From contig JAHDGK010000001.1 in assembly GCA_020627685.1 (NCBI GenBank), forward strand, positions 111,641 to 175,640: a stretch of DNA of 64,000 nt, written 5' to 3'. The translations under genes were made by a program, and so were the position numbers. Position 1 is the first letter of the stretch. Every line of letters starts with the position of its first letter. This document shows, in pieces, positions 7,748 through 16,225 of this stretch. Under the pieces are notes generated by a model. The model made no database searches. It saw nothing but the letters and a program-made list of their open reading frames with translations, and was not told the origin of the DNA. Origin of the DNA: Granulosicoccus sp. (GTDB lineage: Bacteria; Pseudomonadota; Gammaproteobacteria; Granulosicoccales; Granulosicoccaceae).

Positions 7748-8424
7748 GCTATAAAAAGCTTACTAATCCTCAAATCGCGTGGCGTGCCGCTCAGGATATA
7801 GACGATGGTGCGTATGTCAATTTAGGCATCGGTTTTCCGGAGATGGTTGCGCGGTTTCAGCCACCGGGACGGGAAGTGATATTCCACAGCGAGAATGGAG
7901 TGCTCGGTTTTGGTGAGGCACCAGTAGATGGTGAAGAAGATTGGGATCTTATCAATGCTGGGAAAAAAGCTATTAGCTTGAATCCTGGGGCAGCCATATT
8001 TAACTCCGCGGATAGCTTTTCTTTGGTACGTGGCGGGCATTTAGATGTGGCTATTCTAGGAGCTTATCAAGTTGCACAAAATGGCGACTTAGCGAACTGG
8101 CGTGTGGGACACGCGGGGGTCCCGGCTGTGGGTGGGGCCATGGATTTAGTCAATGGCGCAAAACAGGTTATCGTTGTTACAGATCACGTCACTAAGGATG
8201 GTCAACCAAAACTCGTAGAGTCTTGCAGTTTCCCGTTAACAGGGGTACGTTGCGTGACGAAAATTTATACATCATTGGCGGTCATACAAGTGCGTGATGA
8301 GCGTTTCGTATTACTAGAAAAGTTAAAAGACATTTCATTTGATGAGTTGCAATCCCTGACAGGAGCAGCGCTTCATATAGAAAATGAAATTGTCGATTTG
8401 GAAGTTCCGGAGCTGGAATCATGA
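7744..8424 (+). CDS. pcaJ: 3-oxoacid (3-oxoadipate) CoA-transferase subunit B
   Basis: A 226-residue beta subunit. The catalytic glutamate is E50 in SENGVLGFGEAP, the conserved active-site motif that forms the acyl-CoA thioester. It starts with ATGA overlap on pcaI and ends with ATGA overlap on pcaF, so the three genes are tightly coupled. The length is normal for the family. It works with PcaI in the cytoplasm on the penultimate step of the beta-ketoadipate pathway. Confidence 0.9.
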   Translation: MSYKKLTNPQIAWRAAQDIDDGAYVNLGIGFPEMVARFQPPGREVIFHSENGVLGFGEAPVDGEEDWDLINAGKKAISLNPGAAIFNSADSFSLVRGGHLDVAILGAYQVAQNGDLANWRVGHAGVPAVGGAMDLVNGAKQVIVVTDHVTKDGQPKLVESCSFPLTGVRCVTKIYTSLAVIQVRDERFVLLEKLKDISFDELQSLTGAALHIENEIVDLEVPELES

Positions 8425-9623
8425 CAGAAGTATTTATTTGCGATTACATTCGAACACCCATTGGTCGCTTCGGTGGTGCACTTTCATCAGTAAGGCCGGA
8501 TGATCTAGGTGCGCTAGTGCTTCAGGCCCTTGCGGCTAGAAACAGTTCGTTAGATTTAGAGGCGATCGATGAAGTGGTCTTCGGTTGTGCGAATCAAGCC
8601 GGTGAAGACAACCGAAATGTAGCGCGCATGTCTACTCTGTTAGCAGGCTACCCCACCAGTGTTCCTGGAATGACACTTAATCGACTTTGTGGTTCTGGTA
8701 TGGATGCTGTCATAACTGCTGCCCGCGCCATTAAATCGGGCGAACAAGAGCTAGTCGTTGCCGGCGGTGTCGAGAGCATGTCGCGCGCACCGTTTGTCAT
8801 GCCCAAAGCCACTACGGCTTTTTCCAGGAATGCCGAGATATTCGATACAACCATTGGCTGGCGTTTTGTAAATCCATTGCTCAAAAAGCAGTACGGCGTC
8901 GATAGCATGCCTGAGACAGCTGAAAACGTTTCAGAGGATTTTTCAATTAGCCGTGAAGATCAAGATGCATTCGCCTTGCGTTCGCAAGAGAAGGCATCGC
9001 TTGCTCAATCAAACGGTCGGCTTGCCAAGGAAATTACGCCGGTATCCATTGCTCAGCGTAAAGGTGAACCTAAAATCGTTGACGCCGACGAGCACCCGCG
9101 TTCAACCACATTGGAGGCGCTCGCCGGTCTACGTACACCGTTTAGAGAAGGCGGAACCATAACAGCGGGTAATGCGTCTGGTGTTAATGATGGTGCAGCC
9201 GCCTTGGTATTGGCCAGTGCTGCTGCTGCGTCGAAATATGGATTAACTCCGATTGTGCGTGTGCTCGGTGGTGCAACAGCGGGTGTCGAGCCTCGTGTTA
9301 TGGGTATTGGGCCGGCGCCAGCATCGAAAAAACTTATGCAAAGACTCGGTTTGGTTGTGGACAACTTTGATGTCATCGAATTGAACGAAGCATTTGCGTC
9401 CCAGGGCCTAGCGACGCTTCGGGATCTGGGTGTTGCCGATAATGACCCGCGTGTTAATCCAAATGGTGGGGCGATTGCTCTAGGGCATCCCTTGGGAATG
9501 TCGGGTGCTCGTATCACCGGCACCGCTGCACTAGAGTTGTCGCAGACCGGGGGCAAGCTTGCTTTGTCCACCATGTGCATTGGTGTGGGACAGGGAATCG
9601 CGATTGCGCTTGAGGCGGTTTAG
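8421..9623 (+). CDS. pcaF: 3-oxoadipyl-CoA thiolase
   Basis: A 400-residue thiolase of full length. The nucleophile is C90 in LNRLCGSGMDAV, the base pair is H356 in GGAIALGHPLGMSG and C386 in STMCIGVGQG. The N-terminus MTEVFICDYIRTPIGRFGG is typical of PcaF. It cleaves 3-oxoadipyl-CoA to succinyl-CoA and acetyl-CoA, the last step of the beta-ketoadipate pathway. It is the last gene of the P450–pcaIJF run. A general acetyl-CoA acetyltransferase is the alternative, but the pcaIJ context favours PcaF. Confidence 0.9.
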   Translation: MTEVFICDYIRTPIGRFGGALSSVRPDDLGALVLQALAARNSSLDLEAIDEVVFGCANQAGEDNRNVARMSTLLAGYPTSVPGMTLNRLCGSGMDAVITAARAIKSGEQELVVAGGVESMSRAPFVMPKATTAFSRNAEIFDTTIGWRFVNPLLKKQYGVDSMPETAENVSEDFSISREDQDAFALRSQEKASLAQSNGRLAKEITPVSIAQRKGEPKIVDADEHPRSTTLEALAGLRTPFREGGTITAGNASGVNDGAAALVLASAAAASKYGLTPIVRVLGGATAGVEPRVMGIGPAPASKKLMQRLGLVVDNFDVIELNEAFASQGLATLRDLGVADNDPRVNPNGGAIALGHPLGMSGARITGTAALELSQTGGKLALSTMCIGVGQGIAIALEAV

Positions 9624-9629
9624 ATAAAA

Positions 9630-9658
9630 TTGACCTTCGTGGTACTTACAGTGTTAAT
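9630..9658 (+). promoter_or_regulatory. Candidate sigma-70 promoter for yceI-like gene
   Basis: TTGACC (9630–9635), a 17-bp spacer and GTTAAT (9653–9658) match the consensus at 5/6 and 4/6 positions. It lies just after pcaF and about 105 bp before the YceI gene. This is a prediction from sequence only. Confidence 0.35.
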
Positions 9659-9763
9659 TGGATTTTGGAAAAATTCTATTTTGTGTAGGAATAATTAAGC
9701 AGGCTCATGTGTTCTCTTTTTTAAGCACTGCTTTTGGTGCGTTTGACTTGGAGAACTTGCCAC

Positions 9764-10357
9764 ATGTTTATACGAAAAATACTATCCGCCTCGCTGTTAG
9801 CAGCGTCCTTTCTGGTTGCGAATGTTGCATCAGCTGAGCTTACGCTTGATTCAGAGCGCTCGTCATTATCGATAATCTCTTACAAAGTGCTGGCGGGTGC
9901 CAGTGCAAGTATCGCCGAACGTCATACGTTTACTGGACTGACAGGGTCTGTGAGCGATGCAGGAGCCGCATCAGTAAGTATTCCATTGGATAGTATCGAA
10001 ACCAATATTCCTATTCGAAACGAGCGCCTCGCGAAATTTGTATTCGAAACCGATCAGTATCCGAATGCAACGGTCACTGCCAAAGTGCCTGAAAGTGCGA
10101 TGGCTGCTGGAACCTCCATGATGGATCTAGACGTTACACTTTCTCTTCATGGCAAAGAGCAGACTATGAGTGTTCCGGTGCTGGTCTCAAATGCTAATGG
10201 TGAGGTCAGTGTGAGTGCGACCCAACCTGTCATGCTGGATGCCGTTGCTTATGATTTTGGTGCCGGTGTCGCGAAAATGGCTGAGTTAGCAAAACTTTTG
10301 CATATTCCAACCGTGGTACCTGTGTCTTTTTCCTTAGTGTTTACATCCGGAAGCTAA
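9764..10357 (+). CDS. YceI family periplasmic protein
   Basis: A 197-residue secreted YceI-like lipocalin-fold protein. The ATG at 9764 follows TTGGAG at a good distance and begins a signal peptide (about residues 1–24, ending NVASA). The mature part has ISYKVLAGASASIAERHTFTGLTG and DQYPNATVTAKV in the usual family order. YceI proteins bind long polyisoprenoid or amphiphilic ligands in the periplasm; in several bacteria they respond to base or oxidative stress. It is convergent with the anti-sigma gene, and a 16-bp stem lies between the two 3' ends. Confidence 0.85.
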   Translation: MFIRKILSASLLAASFLVANVASAELTLDSERSSLSIISYKVLAGASASIAERHTFTGLTGSVSDAGAASVSIPLDSIETNIPIRNERLAKFVFETDQYPNATVTAKVPESAMAAGTSMMDLDVTLSLHGKEQTMSVPVLVSNANGEVSVSATQPVMLDAVAYDFGAGVAKMAELAKLLHIPTVVPVSFSLVFTSGS

Positions 10358-10380
10358 ACCGAAACAGATCTTTTTCTAAA

Positions 10381-10428
10381 CGCCATGCGCAAAGATGATT
10401 CCTACAGAAACAATCTTTGCGCATGGCG
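10381..10428. terminator. 16-bp perfect stem at convergent gene ends
   Basis: CGCCATGCGCAAAGAT (10381–10396) and ATCTTTGCGCATGGCG (10413–10428) are perfect complements with a 16-nt loop. The loop contains the TAG stop of the anti-sigma gene and the right arm is inside its last codons. There is no long T-tract on either side, only short T runs on the minus side. It probably acts as a bidirectional terminator or 3'-end protection element. Confidence 0.6.
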
Positions 10429-11223
10429 GGCAATGGATTCAATCGATTCCTGAGACTCATCAGCCACAATGACAAAACGCTGTGATGCTGTCCGCCAGCT
10501 GGCACTCCCCAGATCTTCATGAAGAGCAACGGTAATAGTGCTCTGATCCTCTCCTTGTGACGGCATAAAACACAATGCGAGAGGTTTTTTTCCAGGACTT
10601 GTATAGACCAGCTGGATGAGCGGTTGCCCTTGAAAGCCTAGCTGTTGTGCACGTACAAATTGATAGTCGTAGTCGCTTAGATCAGGGATTTGCGCATCCA
10701 TAACATCCTTGATTTCTGATCGGGCTAATAGTTCGTCAGCCTTTGTACGACCATCCTGTATGTCTTTAACTGTTTGGGCGACATACAACGATTGATAGTC
10801 GGCGACGCGTTGTACCCACAAGGTGTCTTCCGTAGTTTGGCCGTGTATCACCGGATCGTTAACCGCAACTTGACCATTGCTACGCAAATTGGCAGTGCCG
10901 AATCCTAGGGCAAAACTCAGTCCAACCGCTGCTGCAACTGCGGCCACTTTCATGCCCCACGGCTTAGCTGCTTGAGGCTGCATGGAGGAGTTTCGCGCCA
11001 CATCGGACCAGACTGATACAGTTTGTCTTAGGTTCTCAGGCATTTCAGGGGCAGGGTTAAGCTTATAGGCCATGGAGTACGGCAGCTGAGAGGCCAGCAT
11101 CGCGTCTACGCGCTGACTTAATTCGGCATCATTGTTGATGTCACTGCGCAGTTGACTCGCAGACTGTTCATCCATGTCGCCGTCAACATAGCGCAATATG
11201 TCTTCATCGCTGTAGGATTTCAT
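10402..11223 (-). CDS. Membrane anti-sigma factor
   Basis: A 273-residue protein with an N-terminal anti-sigma-like segment (SDEDILRYVDGDMDEQ), one membrane span at about residues 91–110 (VAAVAAAVGLSFALGFG), and a C-terminal periplasmic part of about 160 residues. It overlaps the sigma gene by 4 bp (ATGA), which is the standard arrangement for an ECF sigma factor and its inhibitor. There is no visible zinc HxxxCxxC motif, so it is not a ZAS-type anti-sigma. The inducing signal is unknown. Confidence 0.82.
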   Translation of the reverse strand: MKSYSDEDILRYVDGDMDEQSASQLRSDINNDAELSQRVDAMLASQLPYSMAYKLNPAPEMPENLRQTVSVWSDVARNSSMQPQAAKPWGMKVAAVAAAVGLSFALGFGTANLRSNGQVAVNDPVIHGQTTEDTLWVQRVADYQSLYVAQTVKDIQDGRTKADELLARSEIKDVMDAQIPDLSDYDYQFVRAQQLGFQGQPLIQLVYTSPGKKPLALCFMPSQGEDQSTITVALHEDLGSASWRTASQRFVIVADESQESIESIARHAQRLFL

Positions 11224-11795
11224 CGTAGAACCTCAGAGCCTTTGTGGCCGTCTTTATTATCGTTATTCGATTGCAATATCCTGTTTCCGATAAGGAGTCT
11301 TGCACGAGCCAGGCGGCTCATTATAGTGCCAATGGGAACTTCTAATATCTCAGCAGCTTCCTTATAGCTATAGCCTTCTACGCTAACTAAAAGCATGACA
11401 AGACGTTGAGCTTCGGGTAAGTTTTCCACTGCATCATGAACCTGATGCAACATGACGTTGCTTTCCGGTTCCAGAAAACCTTCACCATCAATGGCTTTGT
11501 TTTCCTCAGCTGTTGGAATGTGAACAGCGGTATTCGAAGGGCTTAATGTTTTCTGTTGACGAATACTTCGCGAGCGAATCTCATTTATCCAAATTCGATG
11601 CGCCACGCGCATTAACCAACTGGGAAATTTACCCCGCGCCTCATACTGATCAGCTCTCTCCAATACGCGTAAGCAGGTTCGCTGCACAAGGTCTGCAGCA
11701 TCATCCTGACTTCCGGTTAAGCGCCAGGAAAAACGCCAAAGCGTATCCAATTCGTTTTCCAGCAGGTGGCTGACATGTTCCGATTCTTGGCTCAT
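11220..11795 (-). CDS. ECF sigma-70 family factor
   Basis: A 191-residue extracytoplasmic function sigma factor. Region 2 shows DAADLVQRTCLRVLERA and SWLMRVAHRIWINEIR; region 4 shows VSVEGYSYKEAAEILEVPIGT with the helix-turn-helix. It is the first gene of a two-gene operon with its anti-sigma partner. An imperfect 10-bp inverted repeat lies just upstream at 11812–11837. Target genes cannot be inferred here. Confidence 0.92.
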   Translation of the reverse strand: MSQESEHVSHLLENELDTLWRFSWRLTGSQDDAADLVQRTCLRVLERADQYEARGKFPSWLMRVAHRIWINEIRSRSIRQQKTLSPSNTAVHIPTAEENKAIDGEGFLEPESNVMLHQVHDAVENLPEAQRLVMLLVSVEGYSYKEAAEILEVPIGTIMSRLARARLLIGNRILQSNNDNKDGHKGSEVLR

Positions 11796-11811
11796 AGTGA
11801 AGAGAACAGCG

Positions 11812-11837
11812 CGGTACGGGATTTTATTCCCTTACCG
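11812..11837. promoter_or_regulatory. Inverted repeat upstream of sigma gene
   Basis: CGGTACGGGA (11812–11821) pairs with TCCCTTACCG (11828–11837) with one mismatch and a 6-nt loop. It sits 17 bp before the sigma start codon, so it could be an operator or a 5'-leader hairpin. Confidence 0.45.
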
Positions 11838-12033
11838 TCGGTATTTTTGATAACGGATAAGGTTACGCAGAGTTTTCGAGTATGCCTGAAGGCTGACCGG
11901 ATGCATCAGTAAGGAATTTCAGCACTTTTTCAACGTCTTGGCTGTTAATCTAGTCCGCATAGTGTGATTTAGCGAACACTTTGTTTGAGGCGAGTGTTTT
12001 CTTCTATTGATTAAATAAGGGTTGGCTTTGAGT

Positions 12034-12801
12034 ATGAATAATTGGATCGGAAAAGTTGCCGTTGTTACTGGCGGGGCATCGGGGCTGGGCTACGCAACCG
12101 CTCATGCTCTGGTTGTGCGTGGTATGAAGGTCGCCATTTTCGATATGAATACAGAGGCGGGTGAGGCAGCGGCGTCCAAGTTAGATGCACATTTTTATAG
12201 TGTCAACGTCTCCAACGCCTCCAGCGTGTCTGATGCAATGGAGTCGGTGTCTTCTCAGCTAGGAACTCCGAGAGTGATAGTGAACTGTGCGGGTATCGCA
12301 CCAGCAGCTAAAACCGTATCCAGAGGGCAGCCGCACGATGCCGAAGTGTTTGCTAAGACTATTCAGGTCAATTTAATAGGGAGTTTTTACTGCGCCAGTC
12401 AGGCGGCTAATTTAATGGTTGCTGCGGAACCACTAGACGAGGATGGCGTTAAAGGTGTCATCATTAATACGGCGTCAGTCGCGGCCTATGATGGTCAAGT
12501 GGGCCAGGTAGCGTATTCGTCGTCTAAGGGGGGCATAGTCGGTATGACGCTCCCTATGGCGCGTGACTTAGCCGACAAAGGTGTACGGGTCTGCGCCATA
12601 GCGCCGGGTTTGTTTCTTACACCCCTGCTTGCTGGAATGTCGCAAGAGGTGCAGGACTCTCTAGCGGCTCAAGTACCTTTCCCCTCGCGTTTGGGTAAGC
12701 CTGAAGAATATGCCAGCACGGTCTGCCACATCATTGATAACTCAATGTTAAATGGTGAAGTCATCCGGCTTGATGGTGCAATTCGCATGGCGCCCAGGTA
12801 G
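12034..12801 (+). CDS. SDR family 3-hydroxyacyl-CoA dehydrogenase (HSD10-like)
   Basis: A 255-residue short-chain dehydrogenase. The NAD-binding motif TGGASGLG is near residue 13, the structural NCAG follows, and the catalytic Ser and Tyr-x-x-x-Lys appear in NTASVAAYDG and YSSSKGG. The C-terminal run PFPSRLGKPEEYA...MLNGEVIRLDGA is typical of type II 3-hydroxyacyl-CoA / 2-methyl-3-hydroxybutyryl-CoA dehydrogenases. The start is uncertain: TTG codons at 12022 and 12028 are in frame, and AAGGG fits 12028 better than the ATG. It stands alone between the sigma operon and an unknown secreted protein. Confidence 0.85.
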   Translation: MNNWIGKVAVVTGGASGLGYATAHALVVRGMKVAIFDMNTEAGEAAASKLDAHFYSVNVSNASSVSDAMESVSSQLGTPRVIVNCAGIAPAAKTVSRGQPHDAEVFAKTIQVNLIGSFYCASQAANLMVAAEPLDEDGVKGVIINTASVAAYDGQVGQVAYSSSKGGIVGMTLPMARDLADKGVRVCAIAPGLFLTPLLAGMSQEVQDSLAAQVPFPSRLGKPEEYASTVCHIIDNSMLNGEVIRLDGAIRMAPR

Positions 12802-12900
12802 TGACGCCGATGACCTTGTGCAAACATGAGGGTTCGATATCATTAAAATAGTCATGGGCCAATTCCTATCTGTTGCTTCTATGTGAGGCTGAGTTGATCG

Positions 12901-13959
12901 ATGTTTCTACATGCTGTGGCCACCTTGGTGCTCTTGCTTTTTCTGCCGCTGACAAGTGTCGCCGGTGATAGGAAAGAAGCCTTTTTCTACTCAGAGAAAA
13001 CCTTTGGTTCTGATGCGCTCTACAATCCAGCGAGTGCGTTTTTCACTTATTCGTTAGATACATTGCAGTTGTCTGAAAATTTTGATTTGGACAACTATAA
13101 CGACGACTTATCCGACGTATGGGAGCAATTGAAACACCCGCGGCGGGCTATTGACAATGAAGGAGGTTTTCGTCGTTTTGTTAATCGTGAAATATTCCCG
13201 ATAGACTCTGACCATCATCGCGATAGTTTTGCAATGTTGCCCAATTACACATTGCACTTACTGGGAGATGGTATGGCTTACCGGCGTGATGTTGAATGGT
13301 TTCGTGAACACGACTATCCCTATCCGCGTTTGACGGCGGCTATGATCGCAATGGTCAGTGAGGTATTGCAGGAGGGCTTAGAGGCACAGAACACAACCGA
13401 TGCTGATGCGATTGCCGATGTCTATATATTTAGGCCTCTGGGCATTTTGTTGTTTAGCCAGGAGTGGTTTGCCGGCGCTGTACATAGAATGTTAGATCCG
13501 CTCATTTGGCCGACAATAACCGCCTGGGACTTACGAAAAAACCGTTTTTCAAATACCGGTATTGCCTATGTTTATAGGCCACCCCGTTTTCAATGGGCAA
13601 ACAAACGCCTGTTCGTTTATACCGGATTGAACAATATGTTCGGTTTGTCTCATCAGCGTGCATCCGGCCATACGTTCTCCTGGGCCTTTGGTGCCGCGGT
13701 AGAGGAGATTGTCAGACAGCGTAATATTCAGGCCGATTTGCGGCCCAGTGCGGGATTATTCTATGAGCGTGACGGAAGCCTTCTGTGGTCAGTTTTGATT
13801 AACGATACCGGTGATCAACGATTCAGACTGAATGTTTATCCTAAAGCCGTTCCCTGGCTAAAAAAAACGGGTTTTTATTTAGCCGTTAATGATGAAGGGC
13901 GCACGGCTGCGGGTATTGTCCATCGCCTGCCGATTGGTGTTGGCATGTCAAACATGTAA
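12901..13959 (+). CDS. Secreted or envelope protein of unknown function
   Basis: I do not recognise this 352-residue protein. It has an N-terminal signal peptide or anchor (MFLHAVATLVLLLFLPLTSVAG). It has a long hydrophilic/aromatic body and alternating aromatic strands near the C-terminus (LFVYTGLNNMFGLSH, FRLNVYPKAVPWLKK, TGFYLAVNDEGRTAAG) that would suit an outer-membrane or periplasmic beta-rich protein. The middle (residues about 120–200) is helical, with HLLGDGMAYRRDVEWF. The gene is isolated, preceded by GAGG about 15 bp before the ATG. Confidence 0.7.
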   Translation: MFLHAVATLVLLLFLPLTSVAGDRKEAFFYSEKTFGSDALYNPASAFFTYSLDTLQLSENFDLDNYNDDLSDVWEQLKHPRRAIDNEGGFRRFVNREIFPIDSDHHRDSFAMLPNYTLHLLGDGMAYRRDVEWFREHDYPYPRLTAAMIAMVSEVLQEGLEAQNTTDADAIADVYIFRPLGILLFSQEWFAGAVHRMLDPLIWPTITAWDLRKNRFSNTGIAYVYRPPRFQWANKRLFVYTGLNNMFGLSHQRASGHTFSWAFGAAVEEIVRQRNIQADLRPSAGLFYERDGSLLWSVLINDTGDQRFRLNVYPKAVPWLKKTGFYLAVNDEGRTAAGIVHRLPIGVGMSNM

Positions 13960-14079
13960 ATCGAAATTTTCGCAGTATCTTGAAATAAAACAAGCTTCTG
14001 ATAAAACGCTGATTGCATCATTTTACACGCTGCATATGTTTACGCCTTTGAACCTGTGGGTTGCAGGTGTTCTATAGCG

Positions 14080-14937
14080 TTAGTGATTATCCAAAAATTG
14101 ATTTCGGTATTCGCTGGGTGTTTTTCCACGTGTGCTTTTAAAACGTCTGCTGAAGTAGGAAGGGTCGTTAAAACCCAATTTATAACCAACATTTGCAACA
14201 GACATCTGAGTGAATGCAAGTAGTCTTGCAGCTTCTGACATAGTTGCAATTTCTATATATGTTGAAGCGCTAACGCCTTGTGATTCTCTGCACAGTCGAC
14301 TTAGATGCCCGGTGCTGATGGATAGGGCGCACGCATAGTCAGACGGTTTCCAACCATCCTGTAAATGCTGGTTTAGTAGTCTGTCAAATTGCTGTAAATG
14401 ACTTTTGTGCGTTTCATCGAGTTGTATTGCGTTGTCACAACCGATGGCGGCAATGGTTGCCAGTATCGTGTGAGCAAGGCTAACAGTGAGTTGCGTGCGC
14501 AGCAGGTTTTTGTTGTTGTATGCGGTTGTAAAAAGCTTTACCAGTGTGCTCAGGGAATCAGGTGTAGTGCCTTTAATAACCTGCGTCAGGCTGTGGGCAG
14601 CTTCTTGAGAGGGTGGGGCTAAACTGCGTACGATTTCCAGCGGTAAGGTAATAACAATGCCTTCGGTATCAGGCGCGAAAGAGAAGCTGTGTACGCAGTG
14701 TGGAGGTAGGTAGAGAAAGGTATGCGACTCAAACACAAAAGCTTCGTTGTCGAGTATTGATTGAGCTTGCCCTGTCTCAATCAGAATGAGTTGTGACATT
14801 CGCCTATGGCGGTGAGCTGAAATTTTCCAGCCGTGCTCTTTGGCCCGGTCCCTTATCCGTTCGCAATGTACAACATCAGGTAATTCTGCCGTTTCTCCGA
14901 AGAGTTCGAAAACGGGGATGCCTTCCGCGCGATTCAT
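14080..14937 (-). CDS. pobR: AraC family regulator (PobR/PobC-like)
   Basis: A 285-residue AraC-type regulator. The N-terminal cupin sensor has PVFELFGETAELPDVVHCE and ISAHRHRRMSQLILIETG, a pattern typical of 4-hydroxybenzoate-responsive PobR/PobC proteins. The C-terminal two helix-turn-helix units include SISTGHLSRLCRESQG and VGYKLGFNDPSYFSRRFK. It is divergent from pobA across 96 bp, the classic arrangement for an activator that responds to 4-hydroxybenzoate. The symbol is by family and context. Confidence 0.82.
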   Translation of the reverse strand: MNRAEGIPVFELFGETAELPDVVHCERIRDRAKEHGWKISAHRHRRMSQLILIETGQAQSILDNEAFVFESHTFLYLPPHCVHSFSFAPDTEGIVITLPLEIVRSLAPPSQEAAHSLTQVIKGTTPDSLSTLVKLFTTAYNNKNLLRTQLTVSLAHTILATIAAIGCDNAIQLDETHKSHLQQFDRLLNQHLQDGWKPSDYACALSISTGHLSRLCRESQGVSASTYIEIATMSEAARLLAFTQMSVANVGYKLGFNDPSYFSRRFKSTRGKTPSEYRNQFLDNH

Positions 14938-15033
14938 GTTCGATTAATACCAGCAATTGCGGGAAGAGTCTATGTGATTTGGGGCTATGAGACACTATTC
15001 TTGCAGTGTTTCTCCTATTTATAACACTTCTTG

Positions 15034-16203
15034 ATGAAAACAGAGGTCTTGATAATTGGTGGTGGTCCCTCGGGTCTGCTTTTATCCCAGCTGCTCAACA
15101 AAGCCGGTGTTGCAACGGTTGTGCTGGAGCGCACGACTCGGGAAAGAGTGTTGTCACGAATTCGCGCGGGAGTGCTGGAGACCGGAACGGTGTCTTTGTT
15201 AAAGGATGCGGGCATTGCCACGCGGCTTGAAAAGGAAGGACTTCCTCACGATGGTTGTTACCTAAGCGATGATGAGTTGATGGTCCATGTCAACTTTTAC
15301 GAGCTTACGGGTAAGCGGGTAATGGTATACGGACAAACAGAGGTAACAACAGATTTGTACTCTGCGCAGGACGACATGGGTACAACGATAATCCATGAAG
15401 TGGAAGATGTTGCCATACACGAGCTTGATCAGAAAACATCGTTTGTCGAATACACCCTAGAGGGGCAGCGTAAACGAATCGATTGTTCCTATGTGGTTGG
15501 CTGTGACGGGTTTCATGGAGTGAGTCGAAAAACCATACCTGAAGATGCCCGGGTTGAATTTGAACGGGTATATCCGTTTGGCTGGTTGGGTGTTCTTTCA
15601 CGCACGCCACCTGCGAACCATGAGCTTATTTATGCTAATTCCAGTCGTGGCTTTGCGCTGTGCTCGATGCGTAACGAGAACTTAAGCCGCTACTACATAC
15701 AGGTTCCAATGAGTGATACCGTCGAGCAGTGGAGCGATGAACAGTTTTGGACCGAATTAAAATTAAGGTTGCCCAGCGAAACAGCTAATAACATGGTAAC
15801 GGGTGCCTCTATTGAAAAGTCCATTGCACCACTACGCTCATTTGTTAGCGAACCCTTACGTTGGGGCAATCTATTTTTGGTCGGAGATGCAGCCCATATT
15901 GTCCCACCCACCGGAGCCAAGGGATTAAACCTAGCGGTTTCTGATGTGTATTATCTTCATCAGGCACTCATTGCCGCTATAAAGCACGATGTTCAAACAG
16001 ATATTAATGCGTACTCTGAAAAAGCCTTATCGCGCATTTGGAAAGCCATGCGGTTTAGTTGGCAGATGACGACGATGCTCCATCAATTTGATGGAGAAGA
16101 TTCGTTTGCGGGTCAAATGCGCAAAGCGTCCTTAAGTCATTTAGCCCGTTCGGAAACGGCTCGCCGTGATTTGGCTGAAAATTATATAGGTTTGCCTTTC
16201 TAA
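15034..16203 (+). CDS. pobA: 4-hydroxybenzoate 3-monooxygenase
   Basis: A 389-residue FAD-dependent para-hydroxybenzoate hydroxylase. The dinucleotide motif IIGGGPSGLLL is at the N-terminus and GDAAHIVPPTGAKGLNLA binds FAD/ribityl. The substrate pocket Ser-x-Arg and Tyr appear in CSMRNENLSRYY. It converts 4-hydroxybenzoate to protocatechuate with NADPH and O2. The ATG at 15034 is preferred to the adjacent TTG. No strong Shine-Dalgarno sequence is visible. It stands alone, divergent from the regulator. Protocatechuate 3,4-dioxygenase and the other pca genes are not in this window. Confidence 0.95.
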   Translation: MKTEVLIIGGGPSGLLLSQLLNKAGVATVVLERTTRERVLSRIRAGVLETGTVSLLKDAGIATRLEKEGLPHDGCYLSDDELMVHVNFYELTGKRVMVYGQTEVTTDLYSAQDDMGTTIIHEVEDVAIHELDQKTSFVEYTLEGQRKRIDCSYVVGCDGFHGVSRKTIPEDARVEFERVYPFGWLGVLSRTPPANHELIYANSSRGFALCSMRNENLSRYYIQVPMSDTVEQWSDEQFWTELKLRLPSETANNMVTGASIEKSIAPLRSFVSEPLRWGNLFLVGDAAHIVPPTGAKGLNLAVSDVYYLHQALIAAIKHDVQTDINAYSEKALSRIWKAMRFSWQMTTMLHQFDGEDSFAGQMRKASLSHLARSETARRDLAENYIGLPF

Positions 16204-16225
16204 CGCTTGTTAAGACGCTGCGGTT

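Noticed and set aside
9053..9580. 175-codon antisense open frame within pcaF
   Set aside because: It lies wholly inside pcaF on the other strand with mirror-codon composition; pcaF has all catalytic residues.
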